DNA from: Clostridiaceae bacterium AF10-41
GTDB taxonomy: Bacteria; Bacillota; Clostridia; Clostridiales; Clostridiaceae
Direction of reading: 5' to 3'
DNA length: 43,021 nt
Assembly (NCBI GenBank): GCA_027686065.1
Contig: JAQCTH010000030.1
Coordinates: forward strand, 1-43,021
Shown: positions 17,428-25,566 of the stretch, piece after piece
Layout of the letters: each line of letters opens with the position of its first letter
How positions within the stretch are numbered: the first letter of the stretch is position 1
Notes under the pieces: model-generated
Database searches by the model: none
What the model saw: only the letters and a program-made list of their open reading frames with translations
Told to the model about the DNA's origin: nothing
Program-made: the position numbers and the translations under genes

Positions 17428-18516
17428 ATGGAAAAGATAATGCTTTACATAGTAGGTGGATTTTTTTTAGTAGGAATAGTAGATTACATTATTGGAGGAA
17501 GGTTTAACTTATATAAAGGGATAGAGAGTGGAATTAAAAGTATGGGATCTCTTGCTTTATCAATGATAGGGATATTTTCAATAACACCAATTATTTCAGA
17601 TATTATAATTAAATATATTTTGCCAGTATTTGAAAATAGTTTTGTAAACCCATCAGTAATAATTTCTTCTTTTATTGCAGTTGATATGGGAGGATATAAA
17701 ATTACTGAAGCTATAGCTACAAATCATAATATGATGTACTTTTCTGGAATACTAATAGCATCAATGTTAGGATGTACTATGAGTTTTACAGTACCACTAG
17801 CTCTGGGTATAATTAATAGAAATAATATTGATATATTTTGTAAAGGAATTTTATGTGGAATAATAGCATTACCAATAGGATTGTTTATTGGGGGAGTACT
17901 ATTACAAATTAACTTATACAATATTATAATTAGTATTTTACCAATTATAATAATATCTATAATTATTTCAGTAGTTCTGAATAAAGCACCTAATGCTATG
18001 ATATCATTTTTTAAATATATAGCTAAAATAATAGTTATGATAGGGGTTATAGGGTTGGGCTTGCAAGGTTTTACATCCATAACAGGAATAGAAATAGTAG
18101 AAAATCTACTTCCTTTGGAAGAGATATTAACCATAGTTGGAAAGATAGCTATTTTCTTGGGTGGTGCTAATGTTATGTTAGAGGTAATAGGAAGAGTATT
18201 AAAAAAGGAAATAAGCATGTTAGGAAATGTATTACATATTAATTCAATATCTGTTACATCTCTTATTGGGAGCTTAGCTTCAGCAGTAATAATTTTCACT
18301 AATTTTGATGAACTAGATGATAGAGGAAAATTGATATGTTCAGCTTTCTCTGTTGCTGGTGCATATGTATTTGGTGGACAACTAGGATATGTTTCTATAG
18401 AAGCAAAAGAGATTATTCCAATTTATATATTAGTAAAATTAATATCAGGAATAATAGGAGTAATTATTGCTATTAAACTAAATAATAAAGAGCTGCCAAA
18501 TAGGCAGCTCAATTAA
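17428..18516 (+). CDS. eutH: EutH-family ethanolamine permease, orphan
   Basis: The 362-residue protein is almost wholly hydrophobic, with about ten membrane segments. Family signatures are MGSLALSMIGIFSITPII, the central SSFIAVDMGGYK and FSVAGAYVFGGQLGYVS. EutH carries ethanolamine into the cell when it is protonated and diffusion is poor. No ethanolamine lyase, microcompartment or regulatory eut genes lie nearby, so either the rest of the pathway is elsewhere or this copy has another substrate. It converges with the flavin transferase gene, whose terminator hairpin lies inside the last 30 bases of this gene. Confidence 0.88.
   Translation: MEKIMLYIVGGFFLVGIVDYIIGGRFNLYKGIESGIKSMGSLALSMIGIFSITPIISDIIIKYILPVFENSFVNPSVIISSFIAVDMGGYKITEAIATNHNMMYFSGILIASMLGCTMSFTVPLALGIINRNNIDIFCKGILCGIIALPIGLFIGGVLLQINLYNIIISILPIIIISIIISVVLNKAPNAMISFFKYIAKIIVMIGVIGLGLQGFTSITGIEIVENLLPLEEILTIVGKIAIFLGGANVMLEVIGRVLKKEISMLGNVLHINSISVTSLIGSLASAVIIFTNFDELDDRGKLICSAFSVAGAYVFGGQLGYVSIEAKEIIPIYILVKLISGIIGVIIAIKLNNKELPNRQLN
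18479..18510 (-). terminator. Terminator for the minus-strand apbE/fmnB gene, inside the end of eutH
   Basis: GAGCTGCC (18490-18497) and GGCAGCTC (18503-18510) form a perfect 8-base stem with a 5-base loop. Read on the minus strand it is followed by TTTATTATT. On the plus strand no T run follows. It lies 45 bases beyond the apbE stop and overlaps eutH codons. Confidence 0.65.
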
Positions 18517-18554
18517 GAACTCTAATCTTTTTATTGTGTGACATCTTCTTCAAA

Positions 18555-19598
18555 TTAATTAGCTAAAGTGAAATCAGTATTTGTTAGTTTAAAAATATCT
18601 CTTATTCCATCGGTTATATAAACTTTATTATCTTTTGTTACAAAGATAGCGTCTATACCCTCTAGATTATGAACAAATTCAAGGCCTTTTTCAACACCCA
18701 TGGAGAAGACTGATGTAGAAAAGCCATCACCATCTGTAGATGTATCACTTATTATAGTTAATCCAGCAACTTCATTATCATAAGGATAACCTGTTTTAGG
18801 ATTTAGGATATGATGATATTTAATACCATCTTTTTCAATATATCTTTCATATATCCCAGAAGTTACAATGGACTTATTTTTTACAGTAATAGTTCCAACT
18901 ATAGCTCCACGGTCAGAAAATGGATTTTGTATTCCTATTTTCCAATTATCGCCATTAACCTTTTCTCCATGAGCAAATATATTTCCACCTAAATCAATTA
19001 TAGCACTTTTTACTCCTTCATTAGTAAGAATGTCAGATATAACATCAGCTGTAAATCCTTTTGCAACTCCTCCAAGGTCTAGCATCATATCTTTTCTCTT
19101 TAAAAATACTGTTTTATCATCATCGTTAAGATCAACATCACTAAAGTCTATTAAAGGTAATTTTGAATTAATTTCATCTTGAGTAGGAACTTTAGCTTCT
19201 GGTAATCCGATACTCCAAAGCTTAACTAAAGGACCTATGGTAATATCAAAAAATCCATTAGATATTTCAGAATATTCTATTCCTTGTTTTATAACTTTAT
19301 ATGTATCATCATCTACTTTTACTGGTTGAACCCCAGCAGATTCATTAATCTTATCCACCAACGTACCATTTTCGTTTATACTTAAATTATCTTCTAATTC
19401 TTTTACCTTATCAAATACTTTATCTAATATTTTCTCGTCACTGCTATCATAAAGAGATACGCTTATTACCGTTCCCATCATTAATTCAGTTTTAGAAATA
19501 GGTTCACTTACTTTGTTATCTTTTGAACAACCAGTCAAAATACTAAGAAAAAAAATTAACAAAAGGGAAGAAGTAAGAATTTTAAAATATTTTTTCAT
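18555..19598 (-). CDS. fmnB: ApbE/FmnB-type FAD:protein FMN transferase, lipoprotein
   Basis: The start is an ATG behind AGGAGG. The 347-residue product has a signal peptide and lipobox ending LTGCS, so it acts outside the membrane. ApbE landmarks are MMGTVISVSLYD, LDLGGVAKGFTAD, AIIDLGGNIFAHG, HHILNPKTGYP and DGFSTSVFSMG. The enzyme splits FAD and attaches FMN to Thr or Ser in flavinylation motifs of extracytoplasmic proteins. Its obvious substrate is the FMN-binding lipoprotein encoded just upstream on the same strand (19703-20131). In Listeria the equivalent, FmnB, loads PplA for extracellular electron transfer. The symbol is given by analogy, and the family assignment is firm. Confidence 0.93.
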   Translation of the reverse strand: MKKYFKILTSSLLLIFFLSILTGCSKDNKVSEPISKTELMMGTVISVSLYDSSDEKILDKVFDKVKELEDNLSINENGTLVDKINESAGVQPVKVDDDTYKVIKQGIEYSEISNGFFDITIGPLVKLWSIGLPEAKVPTQDEINSKLPLIDFSDVDLNDDDKTVFLKRKDMMLDLGGVAKGFTADVISDILTNEGVKSAIIDLGGNIFAHGEKVNGDNWKIGIQNPFSDRGAIVGTITVKNKSIVTSGIYERYIEKDGIKYHHILNPKTGYPYDNEVAGLTIISDTSTDGDGFSTSVFSMGVEKGLEFVHNLEGIDAIFVTKDNKVYITDGIRDIFKLTNTDFTLAN

Positions 19599-19654
19599 AT
19601 AATAATCCTCCTAAATAATATGTCAATATTTATTATAGGTAAAAAAGTTATAAA

Positions 19655-19695
19655 TAAAAAGGACTTTAGGCTAAAAAACCTAAAATCCTTTTGTA
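19655..19695 (-). terminator. Terminator or attenuator after the FMN-binding lipoprotein
   Basis: On the minus strand AAAGGATTTTAGG (19691-19679) pairs with CCTAAAGTCCTTT (19670-19658), with one G-U pair, followed by T-rich sequence. It lies between pplA-like and fmnB-like genes, so fmnB may be transcribed partly by read-through or from its own promoter. Confidence 0.75.
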
Positions 19696-19702
19696 GGTGA
19701 TG

Positions 19703-20131
19703 TTATTTAGCACCTTCTAAAGCTTTTTCAGCTAAAGCTTTGAATGAATCAACTGAGTGAGTAGCACCAGTTATTACATCAACTTTAGAAGCATCTTGCT
19801 TTTCAACTAAAGCAGCTTCTAATTTAGGATAAACTTCGATTGGATTAGTACCACTCTTAGCTTTCATGTTAGTGTTATAGTCAGCATCGTCTAACTTACT
19901 GCCTTTTTCACCTTTTTCATCATATTTAACTGTAGCTATTTTTCCATCTTTAACTTCGATTTCTATAGATGCAACATAGCCTCTTTCATCTTTTTCAGAT
20001 TCAGCTTTGTATGTACCAGCTTTTAATCCAGTTTCCTTAGCAGAACCAGAATCTTTACTTCCACATCCAACAAATACTGTAGTAGCTATTGCAGCAACAG
20101 CTACTAAACTTAAAAATCTTTTTGATTTCAT
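19703..20131 (-). CDS. PplA-like FMN-binding lipoprotein with one flavinylation site
   Basis: The start is the ATG at 20131 behind AAGGGGGA. An earlier in-frame ATG at 20152 overlaps that site. The 142-residue protein has a signal peptide and lipobox with Cys23 (FVGCGS), then one FMN-binding domain (about 35-142). The motif D118-x-x-T-G-A-T-H-S126 fits the ApbE flavinylation consensus, with Ser126 the likely FMN attachment residue. In Listeria PplA, a related lipoprotein with two such domains, passes electrons to flavins or iron outside the cell. This one has a single site. It is followed by the flavin transferase and is divergent from ndh2. Confidence 0.9.
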   Translation of the reverse strand: MKSKRFLSLVAVAAIATTVFVGCGSKDSGSAKETGLKAGTYKAESEKDERGYVASIEIEVKDGKIATVKYDEKGEKGSKLDDADYNTNMKAKSGTNPIEVYPKLEAALVEKQDASKVDVITGATHSVDSFKALAEKALEGAK

Positions 20132-20182
20132 AACAAAATCCCCCTTAAACATATTTAAATATTAAATTAAGTACTTTAAACT

Positions 20183-20213
20183 ACTAAATTATTATACACA
20201 ATAATAATTTAGT
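20183..20213. promoter_or_regulatory. Dyad overlapping a -10 element upstream of the FMN-binding lipoprotein
   Basis: ACTAAATTATTA (20183-20194) and its exact complement TAATAATTTAGT (20202-20213) flank 7 bases. On the minus strand a perfect TATAAT (20196-20191) lies inside it, 60 bases upstream of the ATG at 20131. It has the geometry of an operator over a promoter. The rest of the 318-base divergent gap up to ndh2 is AT-rich with no other clear structure apart from a TATAAT at 20427-20432 near the ndh2 ribosome binding site. Confidence 0.45.
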
Positions 20214-20449
20214 TTGATATTCGATTTTCTTATGGTATATAAGTAAAAATTATCGTGTTAAAAAATAGACAATACAGTAAAAACATGATATTATAAGGCA
20301 TGAAGAAGAGTTTTCAGATTATTAACAGAGAAAAATTTGTTAAAAAAGCCACAAAAAAATAATGCGATGTATATAGACATATATTAAAATAGTGTATAGA
20401 ATTAAATATGCTATTTTAGAATTATTTATAATGAAGGGAAGGGTGTAAC

Positions 20450-22339
20450 ATGTCAAAAAATAAGATACTTGTTCTTGGTGCTGGATACGGTGGTGTTCAT
20501 GCTGCTAAGAAATTAGCAAAGAAATATAAAAAAAATAACGATGTGGAAATTACATTAATAGATAAAAATCCATTCCATACTTTAATGACCGAATTACATG
20601 AAGTTGCTGGGGGGAGAGTTCATCCAGAGTCTGTACAAGTTGAACTAGCTAAAATTTTTGGGAAATCAAAAGTTAATTTAGTTACAGATTTCATAGAAAA
20701 TGTGGATACAGATAAAAAAGTAGTAAAAACTAAATGTGGAGAATATGCATATGACTACTTAGTAATTGGAACTGGTAGTGAACCAGCATTTTTTGGAGTA
20801 CCAGGAGTAAAAGAAAATGGATTTACTTTATGGTCATTTGAAGATGCTCTAAAAATAAGAAAGCATATACAAGATATGTTTGCTAAAGCAAGTTTTGAAA
20901 GAGATGCAGCTAAAAGAAAAGAAATGCTTACTTTTATAGTAGCTGGATCAGGTTTTACTGGTATAGAAATGGCAGGAGAACTTTTAGAGTGGAAAACTAA
21001 ATTATCAAAAGTATATAATGTTGATGAAAGTGAAGTTACTTTAAAAGTTGTCGAAGCTATGGGAACTATCTTAAATATGTTAGATAGAAAGCAAGCTGAT
21101 AAAGCAGAAAGATATATGGCTAAGCATGGAGTTGAGATATTAAAGAATTCTCCTATTACAGAAGTAGCCGATGATAAAATAGTACTTAAGAGTGGAAAAG
21201 AAATAAAGACAAAAACATTAATATGGACTTGTGGAATACAAGCAAACCAAGATGCTAAAGAATATGGATTAGAAACAGCTAGAGCAGGAAGATTACAAAC
21301 TAATGAATATATGCAAGCTGTAGGAAAGAAAGATGTATTTGTTGTTGGAGATATGGCTTATTTTGAAGAAGAAGCTGGTAAGGGTACTCCACAAATAGTT
21401 GAAGCTGCAGAACAAACAGCTAATACAGCAGTTAAAAATATAGTTGCTTCAATAGAAAATAAGGAAATGGAAAAATTCCAAGGAAAGTACCATGGATTTA
21501 TGGTTTCAATTGGTGGAAGATATTGCGTTGCTAACTTAATGGGAATGAAATTATCAGGATTCTTTGCAATGATAATGAAACATTTTGTTAATATGTACTA
21601 CTTATGGGGAGTAAATAATATTAACGCTGTATATAATTATTTACAACATGAATTCTTTACAATGGAAGATAGAAGATCTGTAATGAGAGGTCATGTATCA
21701 TCTAAAGCAAATAGATTATGGTTAGTACCTTTAAGATTATATATCGGATGCTTATGGTTAATCGAAGGAATAAAGAAGCTATTAGGTGAAGGTACATGGG
21801 ATGCTATGTGGAAAGCTGACAGCATAAGCGATTTCTTTAAGAAAATAACTATTGGTGCTGATAGCTGGACTAAAGCAGGTAACGTTAAAATGCCATTTAC
21901 TTGGTTACAAGATGCAACATCAGGTGCATCAGCAGCAACAGGAGCTTCAAATGCAGAAGCAGCAACAGAATGGGCTACTCCAATTATTAAAGAGATTCCA
22001 GGTTGGTATGCATCAATAATGCAAATAATGATGCCAAACCCAGAAGTAGCTGTATGGTTCCAAAGAATTGTTGTATTAATGGAAATAGGAATGGGATTAT
22101 GTTTAATAGCAGGATTATTTACATTTATATTTAGTGCTGTTTCAGCAGGTATGGTAGTAAACTTTATTTTATGTGCTATGGCTGGTTGGGATATACTTTG
22201 GTATTTCTTTGGCTCAATTGCATTAATGGGTGGTGCAGGTAGAGTATTTGGATTAGATTATTATATAATGCCATGGATTACTAGGCTTGTGGATAATTTC
22301 TGGCATGGAAAGAAGCAACCAACTTACAAAAATGTATAG
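20450..22339 (+). CDS. ndh2: Membrane-fused type II NADH dehydrogenase (Ndh2 of the extracellular electron transfer locus)
   Basis: The ATG follows GAAGGGAAGGGTG. The 629-residue protein has an NDH-2 domain (1 to about 415) with FAD motif VLGAGYGGVHAA, NAD-binding FIVAGSGFTGIEMAGEL and VFVVGDMAYFEE. A C-terminal part of about 200 residues follows with several membrane segments (LWLVPLRLYIGCLWL; VVLMEIGMGLCLIAGLF; DILWYFFGSIALMGG), DoxX-like. Ordinary NDH-2 stops near 400 residues. The same long fusion is the Listeria Ndh2 used for extracellular electron transfer. It would oxidise NADH and reduce a membrane quinone. The eetA, eetB and dmkB homologues follow on the same strand. Confidence 0.92.
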   Translation: MSKNKILVLGAGYGGVHAAKKLAKKYKKNNDVEITLIDKNPFHTLMTELHEVAGGRVHPESVQVELAKIFGKSKVNLVTDFIENVDTDKKVVKTKCGEYAYDYLVIGTGSEPAFFGVPGVKENGFTLWSFEDALKIRKHIQDMFAKASFERDAAKRKEMLTFIVAGSGFTGIEMAGELLEWKTKLSKVYNVDESEVTLKVVEAMGTILNMLDRKQADKAERYMAKHGVEILKNSPITEVADDKIVLKSGKEIKTKTLIWTCGIQANQDAKEYGLETARAGRLQTNEYMQAVGKKDVFVVGDMAYFEEEAGKGTPQIVEAAEQTANTAVKNIVASIENKEMEKFQGKYHGFMVSIGGRYCVANLMGMKLSGFFAMIMKHFVNMYYLWGVNNINAVYNYLQHEFFTMEDRRSVMRGHVSSKANRLWLVPLRLYIGCLWLIEGIKKLLGEGTWDAMWKADSISDFFKKITIGADSWTKAGNVKMPFTWLQDATSGASAATGASNAEAATEWATPIIKEIPGWYASIMQIMMPNPEVAVWFQRIVVLMEIGMGLCLIAGLFTFIFSAVSAGMVVNFILCAMAGWDILWYFFGSIALMGGAGRVFGLDYYIMPWITRLVDNFWHGKKQPTYKNV

Positions 22340-22380
22340 AAATTAAAGCAGGATATAATTTTCATATTGCATAATAATTA

Positions 22381-22410
22381 TATAAGGTAGGGTTTTTGCT
22401 CTACCTTATA
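22381..22410 (+). other. Hairpin between ndh2 and eetA
   Basis: TATAAGGTAG (22381-22390) pairs with CTACCTTATA (22401-22410) around a T-rich loop. No T run follows, so it may be a processing or partial-termination site, not a full terminator. Confidence 0.5.
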
Positions 22411-22471
22411 TACATATGTAGTGTTTAAATTGTGAATTCATCCAATTATTTATAATGGAGATGATAATTTT

Positions 22472-22852
22472 ATGTTTAAAAAACTAGATTTTGTTATAAT
22501 AGCAGTGTTAATGTTATTATCCTTTTTACCAGAGATTATTTTAGGTGCATCATTAGGAAAAGGATTTAACAATACATATGCAGAAATAACAGTTTCAGGA
22601 AAACTATATAAAACAATACCTTTATCAGAAAATAAGGGTGAAGAAACTATAGAAATAAAAACTAAAGAAGGAACAAATATTATAAAGGTAAAGGATAATA
22701 AAATAGGTATAATAGAAGCAGACTGTCCAGATAAAGTATGTATGAATCCAGCTTATATAGAGAAACCTGGGCAAAGTTTAGTATGTCTTCCTCATAAAGT
22801 TATGATACAAATAAAAGGAACGAGTGAAGATGATATTATACTATCTTATTAA
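22472..22852 (+). CDS. eetA: EetA-like membrane protein with NusG domain II
   Basis: The ATG follows GGAGATG. The 126-residue protein has an N-terminal membrane segment (about 8-28) and an extracytoplasmic NusG domain II-like beta domain. The Cys residues lie in DCPDKVCM and CLPHKV, typical of this stand-alone family (CPDKxC…CLPH). Despite the name it has nothing to do with transcription factor NusG itself. In Listeria, EetA and EetB are membrane proteins required for extracellular electron transfer, of unknown biochemical role. It is 9 bases upstream of eetB, so the pair is co-translated. Confidence 0.87.
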   Translation: MFKKLDFVIIAVLMLLSFLPEIILGASLGKGFNNTYAEITVSGKLYKTIPLSENKGEETIEIKTKEGTNIIKVKDNKIGIIEADCPDKVCMNPAYIEKPGQSLVCLPHKVMIQIKGTSEDDIILSY

Positions 22853-22861
22853 GGAGGAGCT

Positions 22862-23374
22862 ATGAAAAAAACTAATAAAATAGTATATATAGGATTATTA
22901 GTGGCTCAAGCCTTAGTTTTACATATTATTGAGCGAATGATTCCTGTCCCATTTATAACACCGGGTGCTAAATTAGGATTAGCGAATTTAATTACTGTTA
23001 TTGCTTTATATACGTTAGACAGCAAGAAGGATGCTTTTTTAGTATTATTCTTAAGACTTACATTATCAACAATGTTCGGTGGTAACTTATCATCTTTTAT
23101 GTATAGCGCAACAGGTGGAATTTTAAGTTTTGGTGCAATGACTATTGTAAAAGATTTATTTAAAGATAAAGTTAGTATCATAGGTGTAAGCTCAGCAGGG
23201 GCGATATTTCATAATGTTGGGCAATTATTAATAGCTTCTTTAATAGTCAAGAATATAGGGGTTATGCTATATTTACCTATATTATCAAGTGTAGGAATTA
23301 TTACTGGGATTTTTATTGGTATAACTGCAAACTATGTAGTAGCGCATTTAAAGAAGTTACCAATGTTTAGATAA
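22862..23374 (+). CDS. eetB: EetB-like Gx transporter family membrane protein
   Basis: The ATG follows AGGAGG. The 170-residue protein has about five membrane segments and the family motif ERMIPVPFITPGAKLGLANLITVIALY. It is often annotated heptaprenyl diphosphate synthase component I, a name from gene neighbourhood and not from shown activity. The fold resembles the S components of ECF transporters. The order NusG-II protein, Gx protein, polyprenyl synthase matches Listeria eetA-eetB-dmkB. Confidence 0.88.
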   Translation: MKKTNKIVYIGLLVAQALVLHIIERMIPVPFITPGAKLGLANLITVIALYTLDSKKDAFLVLFLRLTLSTMFGGNLSSFMYSATGGILSFGAMTIVKDLFKDKVSIIGVSSAGAIFHNVGQLLIASLIVKNIGVMLYLPILSSVGIITGIFIGITANYVVAHLKKLPMFR

Positions 23375-23501
23375 TATAAAAAGATAAATATACTATACTT
23401 GTAGCATATTTATTATTTAAACTATTAATTGAAACATATATATTAACAAGGTGAAAATACTAAATTTATGATTTAGATTATCACTAAGAAGGTGGATTAT
23501 A

Positions 23502-24467
23502 ATGGACAAAATTTGGAATAAGTATCCTGATATAAAGCAAGAACTTGTTGATGTATTAAATCTTATGAAAAATAATGTTAAATGCAAAGACAAGAAAATT
23601 GAAAATTCGATAATAGAACTAATAGAATCCGGTGGGAAGTTATTGAGACCAGCTTTTGTTTTAATAGGATCAAAGTTTGGAGAGTATGATAAAGAAAAGT
23701 CTATTCCAACAGCTGCGGTAATTGAAATGTTACATATGGCTACATTAGTACATGATGATGTAATAGATGATTCAAAACTTAGAAGAGGTAAAGAAACTAT
23801 TCAATCAAAGTATGGAAAGGATTATGCTGTTTACATAGGTGATTATCTTTTTTGTGTATGTTTTAAAATATTAGCAACGAATGCCTCATTGCAAGCCATA
23901 AAAGTTGATTCAAGAGCAATGTCTAAAATATGTATGGGCGAAGTAAATCAATTAAATTCTAGATTTTCAATGAATTTCTCTGTTAAAGATTATTTAAGTA
24001 GAATATCAGGTAAAACTGCTGAATTATTCTCAATTTCATTGTACTTGGGTGCAGCAGAATGTAATGCAAGCACAAAGGTTAGTAGAGAACTTAGAAATAT
24101 AGGACACAATTTAGGCATGGCTTTTCAAATAATAGATGATATATTAGATTACGAAGGAAATGATGAAAGTATTAAAAAGTCTGCGGCTAATGATTTAAAA
24201 CAAGGTATATATACGCTGCCATTAATTTATGCTTACAAAAAGGATAAAAGTGCATTTAATGATATTCTAGAGAAGGATTTTTATACAGAAGAAGAAGTAA
24301 GCAAGATAATAGATTTGGTTAAGAAAAATAATGGAATAGAAAATGCTAAGGAATTAGCAGAAAAATATATGAAGAAATGTTTTAAAGGAATAGATAGGCT
24401 TCCAGAAAATGAATATAAGTATATTTTAAGAGAAATAGCGCAATGGTTATTATTGAGAACATATTAA
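23502..24467 (+). CDS. dmkB: Polyprenyl diphosphate synthase (DmkB-like, quinone side chain)
   Basis: The ATG follows AGAAGGTGG. The 321-residue trans-prenyltransferase has both aspartate-rich motifs: HDDVIDDSKLRRG (first) and IIDDILDYEG (second), plus GGKLLRPA near the N terminus. It would make the long prenyl tail of demethylmenaquinone. Chain length cannot be set from sequence alone. Context with ndh2-eetA-eetB supports the DmkB role. The naphthoate prenyltransferase DmkA, the next step, is not encoded in the window. Confidence 0.88.
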   Translation: MDKIWNKYPDIKQELVDVLNLMKNNVKCKDKKIENSIIELIESGGKLLRPAFVLIGSKFGEYDKEKSIPTAAVIEMLHMATLVHDDVIDDSKLRRGKETIQSKYGKDYAVYIGDYLFCVCFKILATNASLQAIKVDSRAMSKICMGEVNQLNSRFSMNFSVKDYLSRISGKTAELFSISLYLGAAECNASTKVSRELRNIGHNLGMAFQIIDDILDYEGNDESIKKSAANDLKQGIYTLPLIYAYKKDKSAFNDILEKDFYTEEEVSKIIDLVKKNNGIENAKELAEKYMKKCFKGIDRLPENEYKYILREIAQWLLLRTY

Positions 24468-24494
24468 AAGGATACTTAGCTTAAGTATCCTTTT
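24466..24494. terminator. Compact bidirectional terminator overlapping both stop codons
   Basis: AAAAGGATACTTA (24466-24478) pairs perfectly with TAAGTATCCTTTT (24482-24494) with a 3-base loop. It contains part of the dmkB stop codon and the whole stop codon of the convergent LysR gene. Confidence 0.85.
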
Positions 24495-25363
24495 AACATA
24501 TTTTTTAAGGATTTTATAAAATCAGAATTAGTTTTATAGAAAGCTTCAGAATAATTTATATAAATTGGAATTGAAATAGAGAAGTCTTCTATTTTAATTT
24601 TTTTTATATTAGTAGTAGAACAATAGTTGTCATACATACTCATTGGTATAAATGTAACAGCTTTAGTCGACAAAACTCCATTTAGTGCAGAAAAATAAGA
24701 ATTAGTTCGATAAAGAATATTTGAGCTATCTAAATCTTTTTCATCACAATTTAATTCTGAACATAAAAAATGCTTTAAGCAATTTTTATCTGAAGCTAAA
24801 ATTAAGGGCAATTCAAAAAGTTGCTCTTTTTTTATACTATTGATATGAAAGTTTTTATCTGCAACCAAAACTATTTCATCAGTTCCTAGTTGCTTTGTAA
24901 TAATACTATCATTATGCTCTGGTTTTCTATAGCATATATAAATATCACAAATATTATTTAATAAATTTGAATTAGAACAGCAATCTATAGTATTAAGATT
25001 TATAGTATATGAGTTATATACCTTTTTTAGCTTAGAAACTAAAGATGGTAAAATAGTTAAGCTTATAGATTCTGCAGCTTCAATTGATATAAATGTCTTT
25101 TTATGAATTGAATTAGATAATTCTTCTTGCATTTTATTATAAGCATTAAGAATAGATTCACAATATTTAAATAAAATTTCTCCTTCTGGAGTTAGGGTAA
25201 CACCTTTATTACTTCTATTTAATAATTTTACATTTAATTTATCTTCTAATTTAAGCATTTGTTGACTTAGTGCAGATTGTGATATATGAGTATTCTTAGC
25301 CACTGTTGAAATACTTTTCGACTTAGCAACCTTAAAAAAATAATTTAAACTATCTATATGCAT
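24476..25363 (-). CDS. LysR-family transcriptional regulator
   Basis: The ATG follows AGGAG. The 295-residue protein has the standard N-terminal winged helix-turn-helix (1-60: SLNYFFKVAKSKSISTVAKNTHISQSALSQQMLKLEDKL) and a C-terminal periplasmic-binding-like effector domain (about 90-290). LysR proteins usually control a divergent neighbour. The divergent gene here is the anchored solute-binding protein at 25567. It also sits against the end of the electron transfer locus. Either could be a target. The effector is unknown. Confidence 0.9.
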   Translation of the reverse strand: MHIDSLNYFFKVAKSKSISTVAKNTHISQSALSQQMLKLEDKLNVKLLNRSNKGVTLTPEGEILFKYCESILNAYNKMQEELSNSIHKKTFISIEAAESISLTILPSLVSKLKKVYNSYTINLNTIDCCSNSNLLNNICDIYICYRKPEHNDSIITKQLGTDEIVLVADKNFHINSIKKEQLFELPLILASDKNCLKHFLCSELNCDEKDLDSSNILYRTNSYFSALNGVLSTKAVTFIPMSMYDNYCSTTNIKKIKIEDFSISIPIYINYSEAFYKTNSDFIKSLKNMLKGYLS

Positions 25364-25566
25364 AATAGTCTCCTATCTAATAATCTATATGTTTAAATAT
25401 TATAGTATAATAATATAGAAAAATCAAAATTATTTGATATTAGATATCTTTAAATACTATAAGCCTTAACAATAATTTAGTTTAGTCTAGGTATTTAGAT
25501 ACAAATTATGCAATAAAACTATTTAATAGTGTATAATTTTATAATATGGATGAGGATGTGATTGAT

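Noticed and set aside
17724..18299. 191-codon open frame on the minus strand inside eutH
   Set aside because: It is fully nested in a well-supported membrane protein gene, has no ribosome binding site, and its Ile-rich translation is what antisense of a hydrophobic AT-rich gene gives.
22381..22410. Hairpin after ndh2 as a terminator
   Set aside because: No T run follows on the plus strand, and eetA-eetB clearly belong with ndh2. It is listed as a hairpin only.
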